A program made the translations under genes and the position numbers. Below are positions 19,957-29,122 of a stretch of 64,000 bases of DNA, one piece after another. How positions within the stretch are numbered: the stretch's first letter is position 1; the number at the start of each line of letters is the position of its first letter. Location of the stretch: the NCBI RefSeq assembly GCF_011046245.1, contig NZ_CP049241.1:1621001-1685000 (forward strand), written 5' to 3'. A model generated the notes under the pieces. It ran no database searches. It saw nothing but the letters and a program-made list of their open reading frames with translations, and was not told the origin of the DNA. The DNA comes from Allorhizobium pseudoryzae (lineage in GTDB: Bacteria > Pseudomonadota > Alphaproteobacteria > Rhizobiales > Rhizobiaceae).

Positions 19957-20628
19957 ATGATACCAGACATCAAAATCTGCGGCCTCAAGACGCCGGAAGC
20001 GATCGACCTGGCGGTGGAACGGGGCGCAAGCCATGTCGGCTTCATCTTCTTCGAAAAGAGCCCGCGGCATATCGATCCGCTGACGGCAGGTGCGCTGGCG
20101 GACCGGGTGAGGGGACGTGCGAAGATCGTCGCCGTCACCGTGAATGCGGATAACGAGGAACTGGAAGAGATCATCGCCTTCCTGAAGCCGGATATCCTGC
20201 AACTGCACGGGACGGAAACGCCGGAACGGGTGTTGAACATCAAGGCGGTCTTCGGCCTGCCGGTGATGAAGGCCTTTTCCGTGCGCGTGAAGGAAGACCT
20301 GCGCAAGCTGGAAGCCTATGAGGGACTGGCGGATCGGTACCTGCTGGACGCCAAGGCGCCGGAACATTCGGATCTTCCTGGCGGTAACGGCGTTTCCTTT
20401 GACTGGACCATCCTGTCCGCGCTTGACGAAAATGTGGATTACATGCTTTCCGGTGGCCTGAACAAGGACAACGTTCTGGAAGCGATGTCCGTCACTAAGG
20501 CGCGTGGTCTGGATCTGTCGTCCGGCGTGGAAAGTGCACCTGGGGTCAAGGACCTCGCAAAGATCAACGCCTTTTTTGATGTGATCGACCAATGGCGTTC
20601 CAGCGTTTCTAAGGGAGTGAAGTCGTGA
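19957..20628 (+). CDS. trpF: Phosphoribosylanthranilate isomerase TrpF
   Basis: TrpF performs the Amadori rearrangement of phosphoribosylanthranilate to CdRP in tryptophan synthesis. The opening [11 protein letters not shown] has the catalytic cysteine near residue 8. [15 protein letters not shown] is near 28, and [11 protein letters not shown] near 80. The catalytic aspartate is in LLDAK near 130, and the phosphate-binding SGGLNKDNV near 170. The protein is 223 residues. The Shine-Dalgarno is unremarkable, so the ATG at 19957 rests mainly on homology. The stop overlaps the GTG start of trpB by 4 bases. Confidence 0.96.
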   Translation: MIPDIKICGLKTPEAIDLAVERGASHVGFIFFEKSPRHIDPLTAGALADRVRGRAKIVAVTVNADNEELEEIIAFLKPDILQLHGTETPERVLNIKAVFGLPVMKAFSVRVKEDLRKLEAYEGLADRYLLDAKAPEHSDLPGGNGVSFDWTILSALDENVDYMLSGGLNKDNVLEAMSVTKARGLDLSSGVESAPGVKDLAKINAFFDVIDQWRSSVSKGVKS

Positions 20629-21845
20629 ACCAGCCGCTCAAACCAAATTCCTTCCGGGCCGGTCCCGACGAAGACGGTCGTTTCGGGATCTATGGCGGCC
20701 GCTTCGTCGCCGAGACCCTGATGCCGCTGATCCTGGATCTCGAGGCGGAGTGGAACAAGGCCAAGACCGATGCGGAGTTCCAGGCGGAGCTTGCCCATCT
20801 CGGCACGCATTATATCGGCCGCCCGAGCCCGCTCTATTTCGCCGAACGCCTGACGGCCGAACTCGGCGGCGCGAAGATCTATTTCAAGCGCGACGAGCTG
20901 AACCATACGGGCAGCCACAAGATCAACAACTGCATCGGCCAGATCCTGCTTGCCAAGCGCATGGGCAAGAAGCGCATCATCGCCGAAACCGGTGCCGGAC
21001 AGCATGGCGTGGCCTCTGCCACCGTTGCCGCCCGTTTCGGTTTCCCCTGCGTCGTCTACATGGGCGCGACCGACGTGGAGCGCCAGGCGCCGAACGTTTT
21101 CCGCATGAAGCTTCTCGGTGCCGAGGTGAAGCCCGTCACTTCCGGCCATGGCACGCTGAAGGATGCCATGAACGAGGCGCTGCGCGACTGGGTCACCAAT
21201 GTCGATGACACCTATTACATCATCGGCACCGCAGCCGGTCCGCATCCCTATCCGGAAATGGTCCGCGAATTCCAGTCGGTGATCGGCAAGGAAGCCCGCG
21301 AGCAGATGATGGCGGCCGAGGGCCGTTTGCCGGACATGCTGGTGGCCGCCGTCGGTGGTGGATCGAACGCAATCGGCCTCTTTCATCCCTTCCTGGATGA
21401 CGAGAGCGTGCGTATCGTTGGTGTCGAAGCCGGTGGCAAGGGCCTGGACGGCGAAGAACACTGTGCCTCGCTGACGGCAGGTCGTCCGGGTGTTCTGCAT
21501 GGCAACCGCACCTATCTGCTGCAGGATGGCGATGGCCAGATCAAGGAAGGCCATTCGATCTCGGCCGGCCTCGATTATCCGGGCATCGGGCCGGAGCATT
21601 CCTGGTTGAAGGACAGCGGTCGCGTCGAATACGTGCCGATCAAGGATGACGAGGCGCTGGCCGCCTTCCAGCTGCTGACCCGCACGGAAGGCATTATTCC
21701 GGCGCTCGAGCCCAGCCATGCGCTGGCCGAAGTCGTCAAGCGCGCACCGACGATGGATAAGGACCAGATCATCCTGATGAACCTCTGTGGCCGCGGCGAC
21801 AAGGACATTTTCACCGTTGGCAAGATTCTGGGAATGGGCCTCTGA
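20625..21845 (+). CDS. trpB: Tryptophan synthase beta chain TrpB
   Basis: TrpB condenses indole with serine using pyridoxal phosphate. The PLP lysine is in [10 protein letters not shown] near residue 98. The substrate loop [11 protein letters not shown] lies near 120, and the phosphate-binding glycine/serine cluster VGGGSNAIG near 245. The 406-residue length is standard. GTG is the start, preceded by AAGGGAG and overlapping the trpF stop. Only two bases separate its stop from the trpA start, as expected for subunits of one complex. Confidence 0.98.
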   Translation: MNQPLKPNSFRAGPDEDGRFGIYGGRFVAETLMPLILDLEAEWNKAKTDAEFQAELAHLGTHYIGRPSPLYFAERLTAELGGAKIYFKRDELNHTGSHKINNCIGQILLAKRMGKKRIIAETGAGQHGVASATVAARFGFPCVVYMGATDVERQAPNVFRMKLLGAEVKPVTSGHGTLKDAMNEALRDWVTNVDDTYYIIGTAAGPHPYPEMVREFQSVIGKEAREQMMAAEGRLPDMLVAAVGGGSNAIGLFHPFLDDESVRIVGVEAGGKGLDGEEHCASLTAGRPGVLHGNRTYLLQDGDGQIKEGHSISAGLDYPGIGPEHSWLKDSGRVEYVPIKDDEALAAFQLLTRTEGIIPALEPSHALAEVVKRAPTMDKDQIILMNLCGRGDKDIFTVGKILGMGL

Positions 21846-21847
21846 TC

Positions 21848-22687
21848 ATGACTGCACGTATGGACAAACGTTTTGCCGATCTGAAGGCGGAAGGCCGCCC
21901 GGCGCTGATCACCTACATGATGGGTGGCGACCCGGATTTTCAGACCTCGCTCGGCATCATGAAGGCGCTTCCCGCCGCCGGCGCCGATGTGATCGAGCTC
22001 GGCATGCCCTTTTCCGATCCGATGGCCGATGGCCCGGCGATCCAGCTGGCCGGCCAGCGGGCGCTCGCCCATGGTCAGACGCTGGCAAAGACGCTCGATC
22101 TCGCCCGCGAGTTCCGCAAGGACGACCAGGACACGCCGATCGTGCTGATGGGGTATTACAACCCGATCTACAACATGGGCGTCGAGACCTTTCTGGACAC
22201 CGCGCTCGAAGCCGGCATCGATGGCCTGATCGTCGTGGACCTGCCGCCGGAGATGGATGACGAGCTGTGCATCCCGGCGCTGGCCAAGGGCGTCAACTTC
22301 ATCCGTCTCGCGACGCCGACGACCGACGAGAAGCGCCTGCCGACCGTGCTGCGCAACACCTCCGGTTTCGTCTATTACGTCTCGATGAACGGCATCACCG
22401 GCTCGGCTCTGCCCGATCCGTCGCTCGTCGGTGCCGCCGTGCAGCGCATCAAGGCGCATACCGACCTGCCGATCTGCGTCGGTTTCGGTGTGAAGACGGC
22501 TGATCATGCCCGTGCGATCGGTGCCGCCGCCGATGGCGTTGTCGTCGGGTCCGCGATCGTCGCGCAGGTTGCCGGTAGCCTGACCGCTGACGGAAAGGCC
22601 ACCGATCATACCATTTCTGCAGTCACGACGCTGGTCAGCGGTCTTGCGACCGGCGTCCGTTCGGCCCGCCTTGTTGCTGCCGAATAA
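21848..22687 (+). CDS. trpA: Tryptophan synthase alpha chain TrpA
   Basis: TrpA cleaves indole-3-glycerol phosphate to indole, which is channelled to TrpB. The catalytic glutamate and aspartate are in [19 protein letters not shown] near residues 45-65. YYNPIYNMG and GVDGLI-type ([13 protein letters not shown]) strands, YVSMNGITG and [11 protein letters not shown] follow in the normal order. The 279-residue TIM-barrel length is standard. It is the third gene of trpFBA. The trpE, trpD and trpC genes are not in the window, so the pathway is split, as is usual in rhizobia. Confidence 0.97.
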   Translation: MTARMDKRFADLKAEGRPALITYMMGGDPDFQTSLGIMKALPAAGADVIELGMPFSDPMADGPAIQLAGQRALAHGQTLAKTLDLAREFRKDDQDTPIVLMGYYNPIYNMGVETFLDTALEAGIDGLIVVDLPPEMDDELCIPALAKGVNFIRLATPTTDEKRLPTVLRNTSGFVYYVSMNGITGSALPDPSLVGAAVQRIKAHTDLPICVGFGVKTADHARAIGAAADGVVVGSAIVAQVAGSLTADGKATDHTISAVTTLVSGLATGVRSARLVAAE

Positions 22688-22726
22688 AGTCACCACATTG
22701 ACGATGGTCAATCAGGAGTTACGTCC

Positions 22727-23611
22727 GTGAACTGGATCACCAACTATGTGCGCCCGAAGATCAACTCGATGCTCGGTCGCCGGGAAGTGCCGGAGAATCT
22801 TTGGATCAAGTGCCCGGAAACGGGCGAAATGGTCTTCCACAAGGATCTGGAAGAGAACAAGTGGGTCATTCCCGCTTCCGGCTTCCACATGAAGATGCCG
22901 GCCAAGGCGCGTCTGACGGATCTCTTTGACGGCGGAGTCTACGAGAACCTGCCGCAGCCGAAGGTGGCGCAGGATCCGCTGAAGTTCCGCGATTCGAAGA
23001 AATACGCCGACCGCCTGAAGGATAGCCGCACGAAGACCGAGCAGGAGGATACGATCCTTGCCGGTCTCGGCCAGGTGAAGGGCGTCAAGCTCGTGGCGGT
23101 GGTGCACGAGTTCAACTTCATCGGCGGCTCGCTCGGCATGGCGGCCGGCGAGGCGATCGTCAAGGCTGCCGAACGCGCGCTGGCTGAACGCTGCCCGCTG
23201 GTCATCTTCCCGGCCTCCGGTGGTGCCCGCATGCAGGAAGGCATTCTCTCCCTCATGCAGCTGCCGCGCACGACGGTGGCGATCGACATGCTGAAGGAAG
23301 CCGGTCTTCCTTATATCGTGGTGCTCACCAATCCGACGACCGGTGGTGTGACAGCGTCTTATGCCATGCTGGGTGACGTTCACATTGCCGAACCCGGCGC
23401 GGAAATCGGTTTTGCCGGCAAGCGCGTGATCGAACAGACGTTGCGCGAAAAGCTGCCGGAAGGCTTCCAGACGTCGGAATACCTGCTGGAGCACGGCATG
23501 GTCGATATGGTGGTGAAGCGCCATGAGATTGCCGAGACCCTGGCGACGCTTCTGAAGATCATGATGAAACAGCCCGCCACCGCGGATCAGCCGCTGGCGT
23601 TGACGGCCTGA
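22727..23611 (+). CDS. accD: Acetyl-CoA carboxylase carboxyltransferase subunit beta AccD
   Basis: AccD is half of the carboxyltransferase that makes malonyl-CoA for fatty acid synthesis. The crotonase-like core is clear, for example [16 protein letters not shown] near 125, [12 protein letters not shown] near 165, [12 protein letters not shown] near 205 and [12 protein letters not shown] near 230. GTG is the start, with AGGAG upstream. The N-terminal zinc ribbon is degenerate: the first cysteine remains in WIKCPETGE, but the partner positions read T/G and IPAS, so zinc binding is doubtful. It is followed by folC, a gene pair conserved in many bacteria. Confidence 0.96.
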   Translation: MNWITNYVRPKINSMLGRREVPENLWIKCPETGEMVFHKDLEENKWVIPASGFHMKMPAKARLTDLFDGGVYENLPQPKVAQDPLKFRDSKKYADRLKDSRTKTEQEDTILAGLGQVKGVKLVAVVHEFNFIGGSLGMAAGEAIVKAAERALAERCPLVIFPASGGARMQEGILSLMQLPRTTVAIDMLKEAGLPYIVVLTNPTTGGVTASYAMLGDVHIAEPGAEIGFAGKRVIEQTLREKLPEGFQTSEYLLEHGMVDMVVKRHEIAETLATLLKIMMKQPATADQPLALTA

Positions 23612-23628
23612 GCCTGGAGCCGGATGAT

Positions 23629-23735
23629 CTCAGGTCGTTTCGACCTGAAACTTAATCCGCTCTAGAATCAAGAAGTAGAGCATGATGTCGACCGAAAACC
23701 GCATACACTTTTCGGCATCATGCTCTAGCACGGGA
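23629..23735. repeat. Rhizobial palindromic intergenic repeat (RIME-like)
   Basis: TAGAGCATGATG (23676-23687) and CATCATGCTCTA (23716-23727) are perfect 12-base inverted arms. A second imperfect pairing lies inside (CCGAAAA with TTTTCGG), and a smaller palindrome AGGTCGTTTCGACCT lies at its left. Elements of this type, with GCATGATG...CCGAAAA arms, are scattered through Rhizobium and Agrobacterium genomes. It fills the accD-folC gap and may fold in the transcript. A reading frame starting inside it is an artefact. Confidence 0.8.
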
Positions 23736-23750
23736 GCCTCGGGGACTTTG

Positions 23751-25094
23751 ATGAATGAGATTGCCCAAAGCGAGGCAGAGCAGGTAATCAACGAGCTGAT
23801 GAAGCTGCATCCCAAGGGGTATGACATGACCCTTGGGCGTATGCGCCGTCTGCTGGAGGTGCTGGGCAACCCGCAGGATCGGCTGCCGCCGATGATCCAT
23901 GTGGCCGGCACCAATGGCAAGGGATCAGTCTCGGCCTTCAGCCGAGCGCTTCTGGAAGCGGGCGGCCATGCCGTGCATGTCCACACCTCGCCGCACCTCG
24001 TCAACTGGCATGAGCGGTATCGCATTGGGAAGCGTGGCGGACCGGGTGCGCTGGTGGATGATGCTCTGCTGGCGGATGCGCTGCGTCGAGTGGCGGAAGC
24101 CAATGCCGGCCAGCCGATTACCGTCTTCGAGATCCTGACGGCGGCCGGCTTCCTCCTGTTTTCCGAAATTCCCGCCGATGCCGTGATCATCGAGGTTGGC
24201 ATGGGCGGGCGGCTTGACTGTACCAATGTCGTGGATCGGCCAGCGGTCTCCGTCATCATGCCGATCTCCTTCGATCACCAGGCCTATCTCGGTGACCGGG
24301 TGGAACTGATTGCCGCTGAAAAGGCCGGCATCATGAAGAAGGGGCATCCGGTCGTCATCGGCCATCAGGAATTCGAAGCCGCCGAAGAGGTGCTGGTTGC
24401 GACGGCCGAGCGCCTGGGCTGTCCCCTGTCCGTCTACGGACAGGATTTCTCCGCCCATGAAGAATTCGGCCGCCTGATCTATCAGGACGAGTTCGGTCTG
24501 GCCGATCTGCCTTTGCCGCGGCTCCCCGGGCGCCATCAGCTCGCAAATGCGGCAGCTGCCATTCGGGCGGTGCGGGCCGCAGGCTTTGCGGTCACCGAGG
24601 CCATGATGGAACAGGCGATGACTGGCGTCGAGTGGCCGGGACGCCTGCAGCGGCTGACCGAGGGCACCCTCATCCCGCTCGCGCCAAAGGGGTCGGAAAT
24701 CTGGGTCGATGGCGGCCACAATCCAGGCGCCGGAGAGGTGATTGCCGAGGCCATGGCGGCCTTCGAGGAGAAGCAGCCGCGGCCGCTTTATCTCGTCACG
24801 GGCATGCTGAACACGAAAGATCCGATCGGCTATTTCCGCGCCTTCACCGATATTGCCGAATGTGTCTTCTGTGTTCCGATCCGCGGCAGCGATGCGGGGC
24901 TGGATCCGGTGGTGCTGGCCAATGCCGCCTATGATGCCGGCCTTGTCGCCGAACCGCATTCGACGGTCGCCGATGCGCTGAAGGAGATCTCGGCCCGGCA
25001 GCTGGATGGCGATGTGCCGCCGCGGATCCTGATCGGCGGCTCGCTCTACCTCGCCGGCAATGTGCTGGCCGATAACGGCACGCCGCCGAAATAA
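23751..25094 (+). CDS. folC: Bifunctional folylpolyglutamate/dihydrofolate synthase FolC
   Basis: FolC adds glutamate to dihydropteroate and to folates. The P-loop VAGTNGKGSV is near residue 57. TSPHLVNWHERYRI, EVGMGGRLDCTN and FDHQAYLG follow in Mur-ligase order, and VDGGHNPGAG is near 320. I use ATG at 23751 (MNEIAQSEAEQ, 447 residues), because the longer frame from 23682 would translate the upstream palindromic repeat. The accD-folC neighbourhood is widely conserved. A bidirectional terminator follows. Confidence 0.96.
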   Translation: MNEIAQSEAEQVINELMKLHPKGYDMTLGRMRRLLEVLGNPQDRLPPMIHVAGTNGKGSVSAFSRALLEAGGHAVHVHTSPHLVNWHERYRIGKRGGPGALVDDALLADALRRVAEANAGQPITVFEILTAAGFLLFSEIPADAVIIEVGMGGRLDCTNVVDRPAVSVIMPISFDHQAYLGDRVELIAAEKAGIMKKGHPVVIGHQEFEAAEEVLVATAERLGCPLSVYGQDFSAHEEFGRLIYQDEFGLADLPLPRLPGRHQLANAAAAIRAVRAAGFAVTEAMMEQAMTGVEWPGRLQRLTEGTLIPLAPKGSEIWVDGGHNPGAGEVIAEAMAAFEEKQPRPLYLVTGMLNTKDPIGYFRAFTDIAECVFCVPIRGSDAGLDPVVLANAAYDAGLVAEPHSTVADALKEISARQLDGDVPPRILIGGSLYLAGNVLADNGTPPK

Positions 25095-25119
25095 CCCGAG
25101 AGCCAAACCGACGAACGAA

Positions 25120-25145
25120 AAAAGCCCGGCGAAAACCGGGCTTTT
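25120..25145. terminator. Bidirectional intrinsic terminator between folC and trxA
   Basis: AAAAGCCCGG and CCGGGCTTTT form a 10-bp stem with a 6-base loop between two converging genes. Confidence 0.87.
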
Positions 25146-25168
25146 GTCTGTCTGGTGTGCCGGAAGGC

Positions 25169-25489
25169 TCAGGCCGCGCTGGAAATCCAGCTGGAAAGGG
25201 CTGTCTTCGGAGCAGCACCCACCTTGATATCGGCCACTTCGCCGCCCTTGAACATGGCAAGCGTCGGGATCGAGCGGACGCCGAACTTGGCGGCGAGTTC
25301 CGGGTTCTCGTCAATGTTCAGCTTGGCGATCTTCACCTTGCCGGCCAGTTCCGAGGAGATTTCTTCGAGGCTCGGCGCGATCATCTTGCACGGGCCGCAC
25401 CATTCGGCCCAGAAATCCACGATCACGGGTTCGGAAGCGTCCAGAACTTCGGCCTGGAAATTGGAGTTGTCGACTTTCACGGTAGCCAT
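25169..25489 (-). CDS. trxA: Thioredoxin 1 TrxA
   Basis: This small cytoplasmic dithiol reductant is used by reductases and for protein disulfide repair. The active site WCGPC lies at residues 30-34, the cis-proline stretch RSIPTL near 75, and the total length is 106 residues. AAGGAG lies 7 bases before the ATG at 25489. A longer frame to 25549 has no support. It is downstream of addA on the same strand with a 72-base gap, an arrangement common in rhizobia. Confidence 0.97.
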   Translation of the reverse strand: MATVKVDNSNFQAEVLDASEPVIVDFWAEWCGPCKMIAPSLEEISSELAGKVKIAKLNIDENPELAAKFGVRSIPTLAMFKGGEVADIKVGAAPKTALSSWISSAA

Positions 25490-25561
25490 GGGGCTCTCCT
25501 TCGATACGGGTGTTGGCAACAATGTGATGCGTGGACGCGTCAAATTCAATGCCTGCCTATC

Positions 25562-28500
25562 TCACTTTGTCAGGAGTTCTTCAAGCGTGGCCGCCAGCAG
25601 GCCGTCCGGCAGTTCCATCACGCTGGCGGTCTCGCTGTAGACCAGCGTGCAGGCAATCCGGAGCGCCGGATAAAGCGGCTGCAGGATCTTTGCATAGATC
25701 GCCATCTGCGCCCGGTGGGCAAACGGAATGTCGGAAAGCCCGCGGGGCGGAAAGCGGTTGGTCTTGTAATCCAGGATCACCACGCGACCGTCTTCGGTGA
25801 CCACCAGCCGGTCCACACGCCCCGAGACCGCATAGTCTCTGCCCTTCAGCGAGAGGCGCCCCATGATGGACACTTCCGCCTGGGCATGGGCAGAAAACAA
25901 TTGCGAAAGCTGCGGGTGGCGCAACACGCCCATGACCGCCGACAGGAGCGCCTCGCGTTCGCCAGCGGGCCAGAAGGATGCGGTGCGGTCGAGATAGCGA
26001 CGCGCGGCCGCCTCCTGCTCGTCTGCGGCAAGGCCCGGCAGCATCTGCAGCATGCGGTGCGTCAGCCGGCCCTTCTGCAGCGCCAGCCCGGACGATGCCT
26101 CCTTTTCCCCGAAGAGCGGCGAGACGAAGGCCGCCTCGCCATCCTCGTCCTCGATGATGATCCCGGCACCGGAAGGGCTCAAAGGCCGCGGAAGCGGCGG
26201 GGCAGGCGGCAGGGGCTGGAACAGGGCAGCGGGAAGGCTTTCCCGTAGCTCGTGGCGTTCGTCCTCGACATGCCGTTCCAGCGGTCGCAGTTCCTGGGTT
26301 CCGATGCGCCAGCGATGGCCGCTCCATGTTCCGTCCGGCCCGGAAAATTCCGCCGGCTGGCAATGCTCCGGATCAGCCGACAGCGCCCGGGCGATCATCG
26401 CCTGCCAGCTGTCGTCATTGTCGCGCTTGCCCCGATAGCCGCAGACGACCAGCCGGTCGGCGGCGCGCGTCATGCCGACATAGAGCAGGCGGCGATATTC
26501 CTCTTCCGCCGATTGCTTCAGGCGATCATCATCTGCCGCCGTCAGGGCATTCGACAGCGTTTTCCCCGGCACCCAGGCGGGAATGTCCGTTTCGCCGATC
26601 TTCAGGAACCGGAATTTCGGGACGTGGCTGGAGATGAAGGCTTTTGAGCCGGAATCGACCAGGAACACCACGGGCGCCTCCAGACCCTTGGAGGCATGCA
26701 CGGTCATGATGCGCACCTCGTCGCGGCCGCTATCCTGTTCGCGTTTGATCTCCGGCGATTCCAGCTCAAGCGTCGAAATGAAGCTCTGCAGGCCGGGCAG
26801 CGCCTTGTCCTCGTGTTCGAGCGCCAGGCTGAGGAACTCGTCGAGAATATCGCCCGCCTCGCTGCCAAGCCGGGCCAGGAACCGTTTGCGCCCGCCTTCG
26901 GCACCGAGGACCCGGGCGAAGAAATCATGCACGCCGCAGCCTTCGGCCATAGTCTTCAGGCGAAGCAAGTCCTCCCGGACCCGCGCAAAAGCCGTATCCC
27001 CCTGGTCCGCGAGAGCGCACAGATGCGCCCATGCGCTGGTCTTCTCCGGCCGAAGTGCCGCGAGGCGGAAGAGATCGTCCTCCGTCAGATTGAAGAGCGG
27101 GCTTTTCAGAGAGGCGGCAAGCGACAGATCGTCATGCGGCTGCAGCAGGAAGCGGCCAAGCGCCATCAGATCCTGCACCGCGATATGGCTTGCCAGACGA
27201 AGCCGGTCGGCACCGGCGACGGGAATCTCTCCGCGCCGTTTCAGCGCGCGGGTCAGCGCATTGACAAAGGCATCACGCTTGCGCACCAGAACCAGAATGT
27301 CGCCGGGGCGGATCAGCCGCTCCTTGCCCTTCTCGATGATCGTCTGGTGCCCCACCAGGTCGCCGACGTGATGGGCAATGCGCCCGGCAAGGACAGCCGA
27401 CGGCGCCTTGTCCGGCGTCGCATCGAAGGGGGCCGTCCAGTCCTCCTCCATCTCTCCCACATCCGGCACGACCGTTTCCCAAAGATCGACGGCGCCGGCA
27501 TGGCCGAGGCGATTGGAACGGTGGATGACGGGATCGCCGGTGGCGCTGAGGCCGCTGGCATTCTCCGGCAGGGAAAACACTTGGTCGACCGCGCTCAGCA
27601 CATCCGCTGTCGATCGGAAGGACAGCGGCAGGCGCACGGGATGAAAATTCTGTCCGCTGCGCGCGACACGCTTGCTCGTCAACTCACGTTCTTCGGCAAA
27701 GCGCTCCGGTCGCGCACCCTGGAAGGAATAGATTGATTGTTTTTCGTCACCAACGGCGAAGATCGTTCGTCGGGTTTCGCGGGCGCTGCGCCCGGCAAAG
27801 AAATCTTCCGCCAGCGATTGGATGACACTCCACTGAATGGGGCTGGTATCCTGCGCCTCGTCCACCAGGATGTGGTCGATGCCCTGGTCGAGCTTGTAGT
27901 GCACCCAGGCGCCCACGCCGTCGCGGGTCAGGAGTTCGGCGGTGTGGTTGATCAGGTCTTCAAAGTCGAGCAGGCTGCGGCGCCGTTTCAGCTCCTCGTA
28001 ATCCTCGTTCAGCCGTTCGGCGAGCGTCAGCGCCGCGCGCGTCGCCGCCAGCATGCGCACCAGCTTCAACCGGTCGCGAAGGGCGGCCACATGGTCACGC
28101 GCCTCGGTGACAGCATCGCCCAGCTCCGGCGCGGCGGTCAGCATGGCCTTGGTGATCAGTGATGTATCGGCCTTCGGCTTTCCGGCCTGCGTCATAAAAA
28201 TCTGGTCGAGCAGGCGGGCGCGGATCGCCCCGTCTCTTTCCTCGACCACCTGCCGCAGGGTAAAAGCCACCTCGGCCGCCTTGGCGCCGCCCTTGGCATC
28301 GGCCACCTCCAGATAGGTGGTCAGCCGGGGCCCGTTCAGGCCCTTCAGCGGCCAGTAGGCCGCAAGCACGGCAGCCTCCGTCTCGCCCGGCTGCAGCCCG
28401 AAGGCCTCGGTCAGAACTTTCTCCATGCCGCCGCGCGCATCGGCCGCGCCCAAGAACCGGCGGATGGCCGTGCGGTTGGCGACGATATCGGACAAGAGCG

Positions 28501-29122
28501 TTTCCAGACCGGATTCGTCGCCGAGATCCAGCACATGGGCAAAGGCGTCCGCCAGTCCGCTGTCTTCTTCGATCGCGGTAGCGGTGAGCAGCGACCGCCG
28601 CGCTTCCGCCAGAAGGGTGGAGGCCGAGACATCGTCCAGTACGGAGAAATGCCCCGCCACATTGGCTTCCAGCGGAAACTGATGCAGTAAAGCCTCACAG
28701 AAGGCGTGGATCGTCTGGATCTTCAGCCCGCCCGGCGTTTCCAGTGCCCTGGCAAACAGACGTCGCGCATCGGCCAGCTTGAGGGAATCCGGCTCATGAC
28801 CTTCGATGGCGGCAATCCGTTGCGCCAGCTCCTCATCTGGCAGCACTGCCCATTCGGCAAGCCGCTGAAACACGCGGTTCGACATTTCGGAGGCCGCGGC
28901 CTTTGTATAGGTAAGGCAGAGGATCGCGGACGGACGGCAGCCGGCCAGCAGCAGCCGGATCACCCGCTGTGTCAGCACATGGGTCTTGCCTGATCCGGCA
29001 TTGGCGGACACCCAGGCGGAGCTTTCCGGATCGGAGGCGAGCGCCTGCTGCTGCGCCGTCCAGTTCAGCCATTCGTGCGGATCGTTGCCAAGCGTTTCGA
29101 GGCTCATCTCAGTCATCGGCAT
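25562..29122 (-). CDS. addA: Double-strand break repair helicase-nuclease subunit AddA
   Basis: AddA is the UvrD-type helicase and RecB-family nuclease subunit of AddAB, which resects broken ends for RecA loading. Walker A VSANAGSGKTHV is near residue 40 and LCLTYTKAAASEM follows. ILVDEAQDTSPIQW (motif II) is near 390, VGDEKQSIYSFQGA (motif III) near 425, and YVGMTRAADRLVV (motif VI) near 910. The nuclease motif is VVILDYKTNR near the C terminus. Two close starts are possible, 29122 (GGAAG 6 bases upstream) and 29116; both overlap the end of addB. The length of about 1186 residues is usual. Confidence 0.95.
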   Translation of the reverse strand: MPMTEMSLETLGNDPHEWLNWTAQQQALASDPESSAWVSANAGSGKTHVLTQRVIRLLLAGCRPSAILCLTYTKAAASEMSNRVFQRLAEWAVLPDEELAQRIAAIEGHEPDSLKLADARRLFARALETPGGLKIQTIHAFCEALLHQFPLEANVAGHFSVLDDVSASTLLAEARRSLLTATAIEEDSGLADAFAHVLDLGDESGLETLLSDIVANRTAIRRFLGAADARGGMEKVLTEAFGLQPGETEAAVLAAYWPLKGLNGPRLTTYLEVADAKGGAKAAEVAFTLRQVVEERDGAIRARLLDQIFMTQAGKPKADTSLITKAMLTAAPELGDAVTEARDHVAALRDRLKLVRMLAATRAALTLAERLNEDYEELKRRRSLLDFEDLINHTAELLTRDGVGAWVHYKLDQGIDHILVDEAQDTSPIQWSVIQSLAEDFFAGRSARETRRTIFAVGDEKQSIYSFQGARPERFAEERELTSKRVARSGQNFHPVRLPLSFRSTADVLSAVDQVFSLPENASGLSATGDPVIHRSNRLGHAGAVDLWETVVPDVGEMEEDWTAPFDATPDKAPSAVLAGRIAHHVGDLVGHQTIIEKGKERLIRPGDILVLVRKRDAFVNALTRALKRRGEIPVAGADRLRLASHIAVQDLMALGRFLLQPHDDLSLAASLKSPLFNLTEDDLFRLAALRPEKTSAWAHLCALADQGDTAFARVREDLLRLKTMAEGCGVHDFFARVLGAEGGRKRFLARLGSEAGDILDEFLSLALEHEDKALPGLQSFISTLELESPEIKREQDSGRDEVRIMTVHASKGLEAPVVFLVDSGSKAFISSHVPKFRFLKIGETDIPAWVPGKTLSNALTAADDDRLKQSAEEEYRRLLYVGMTRAADRLVVCGYRGKRDNDDSWQAMIARALSADPEHCQPAEFSGPDGTWSGHRWRIGTQELRPLERHVEDERHELRESLPAALFQPLPPAPPLPRPLSPSGAGIIIEDEDGEAAFVSPLFGEKEASSGLALQKGRLTHRMLQMLPGLAADEQEAAARRYLDRTASFWPAGEREALLSAVMGVLRHPQLSQLFSAHAQAEVSIMGRLSLKGRDYAVSGRVDRLVVTEDGRVVILDYKTNRFPPRGLSDIPFAHRAQMAIYAKILQPLYPALRIACTLVYSETASVMELPDGLLAATLEELLTK

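Noticed and set aside
18985..20592. A 535-codon minus-strand open frame
   Set aside because: It is antisense to the metallopeptidase and trpF genes, with no recognisable protein motif.
23682..23750. Upstream start of folC within the palindromic repeat
   Set aside because: The added residues are translated repeat sequence and have no FolC similarity.
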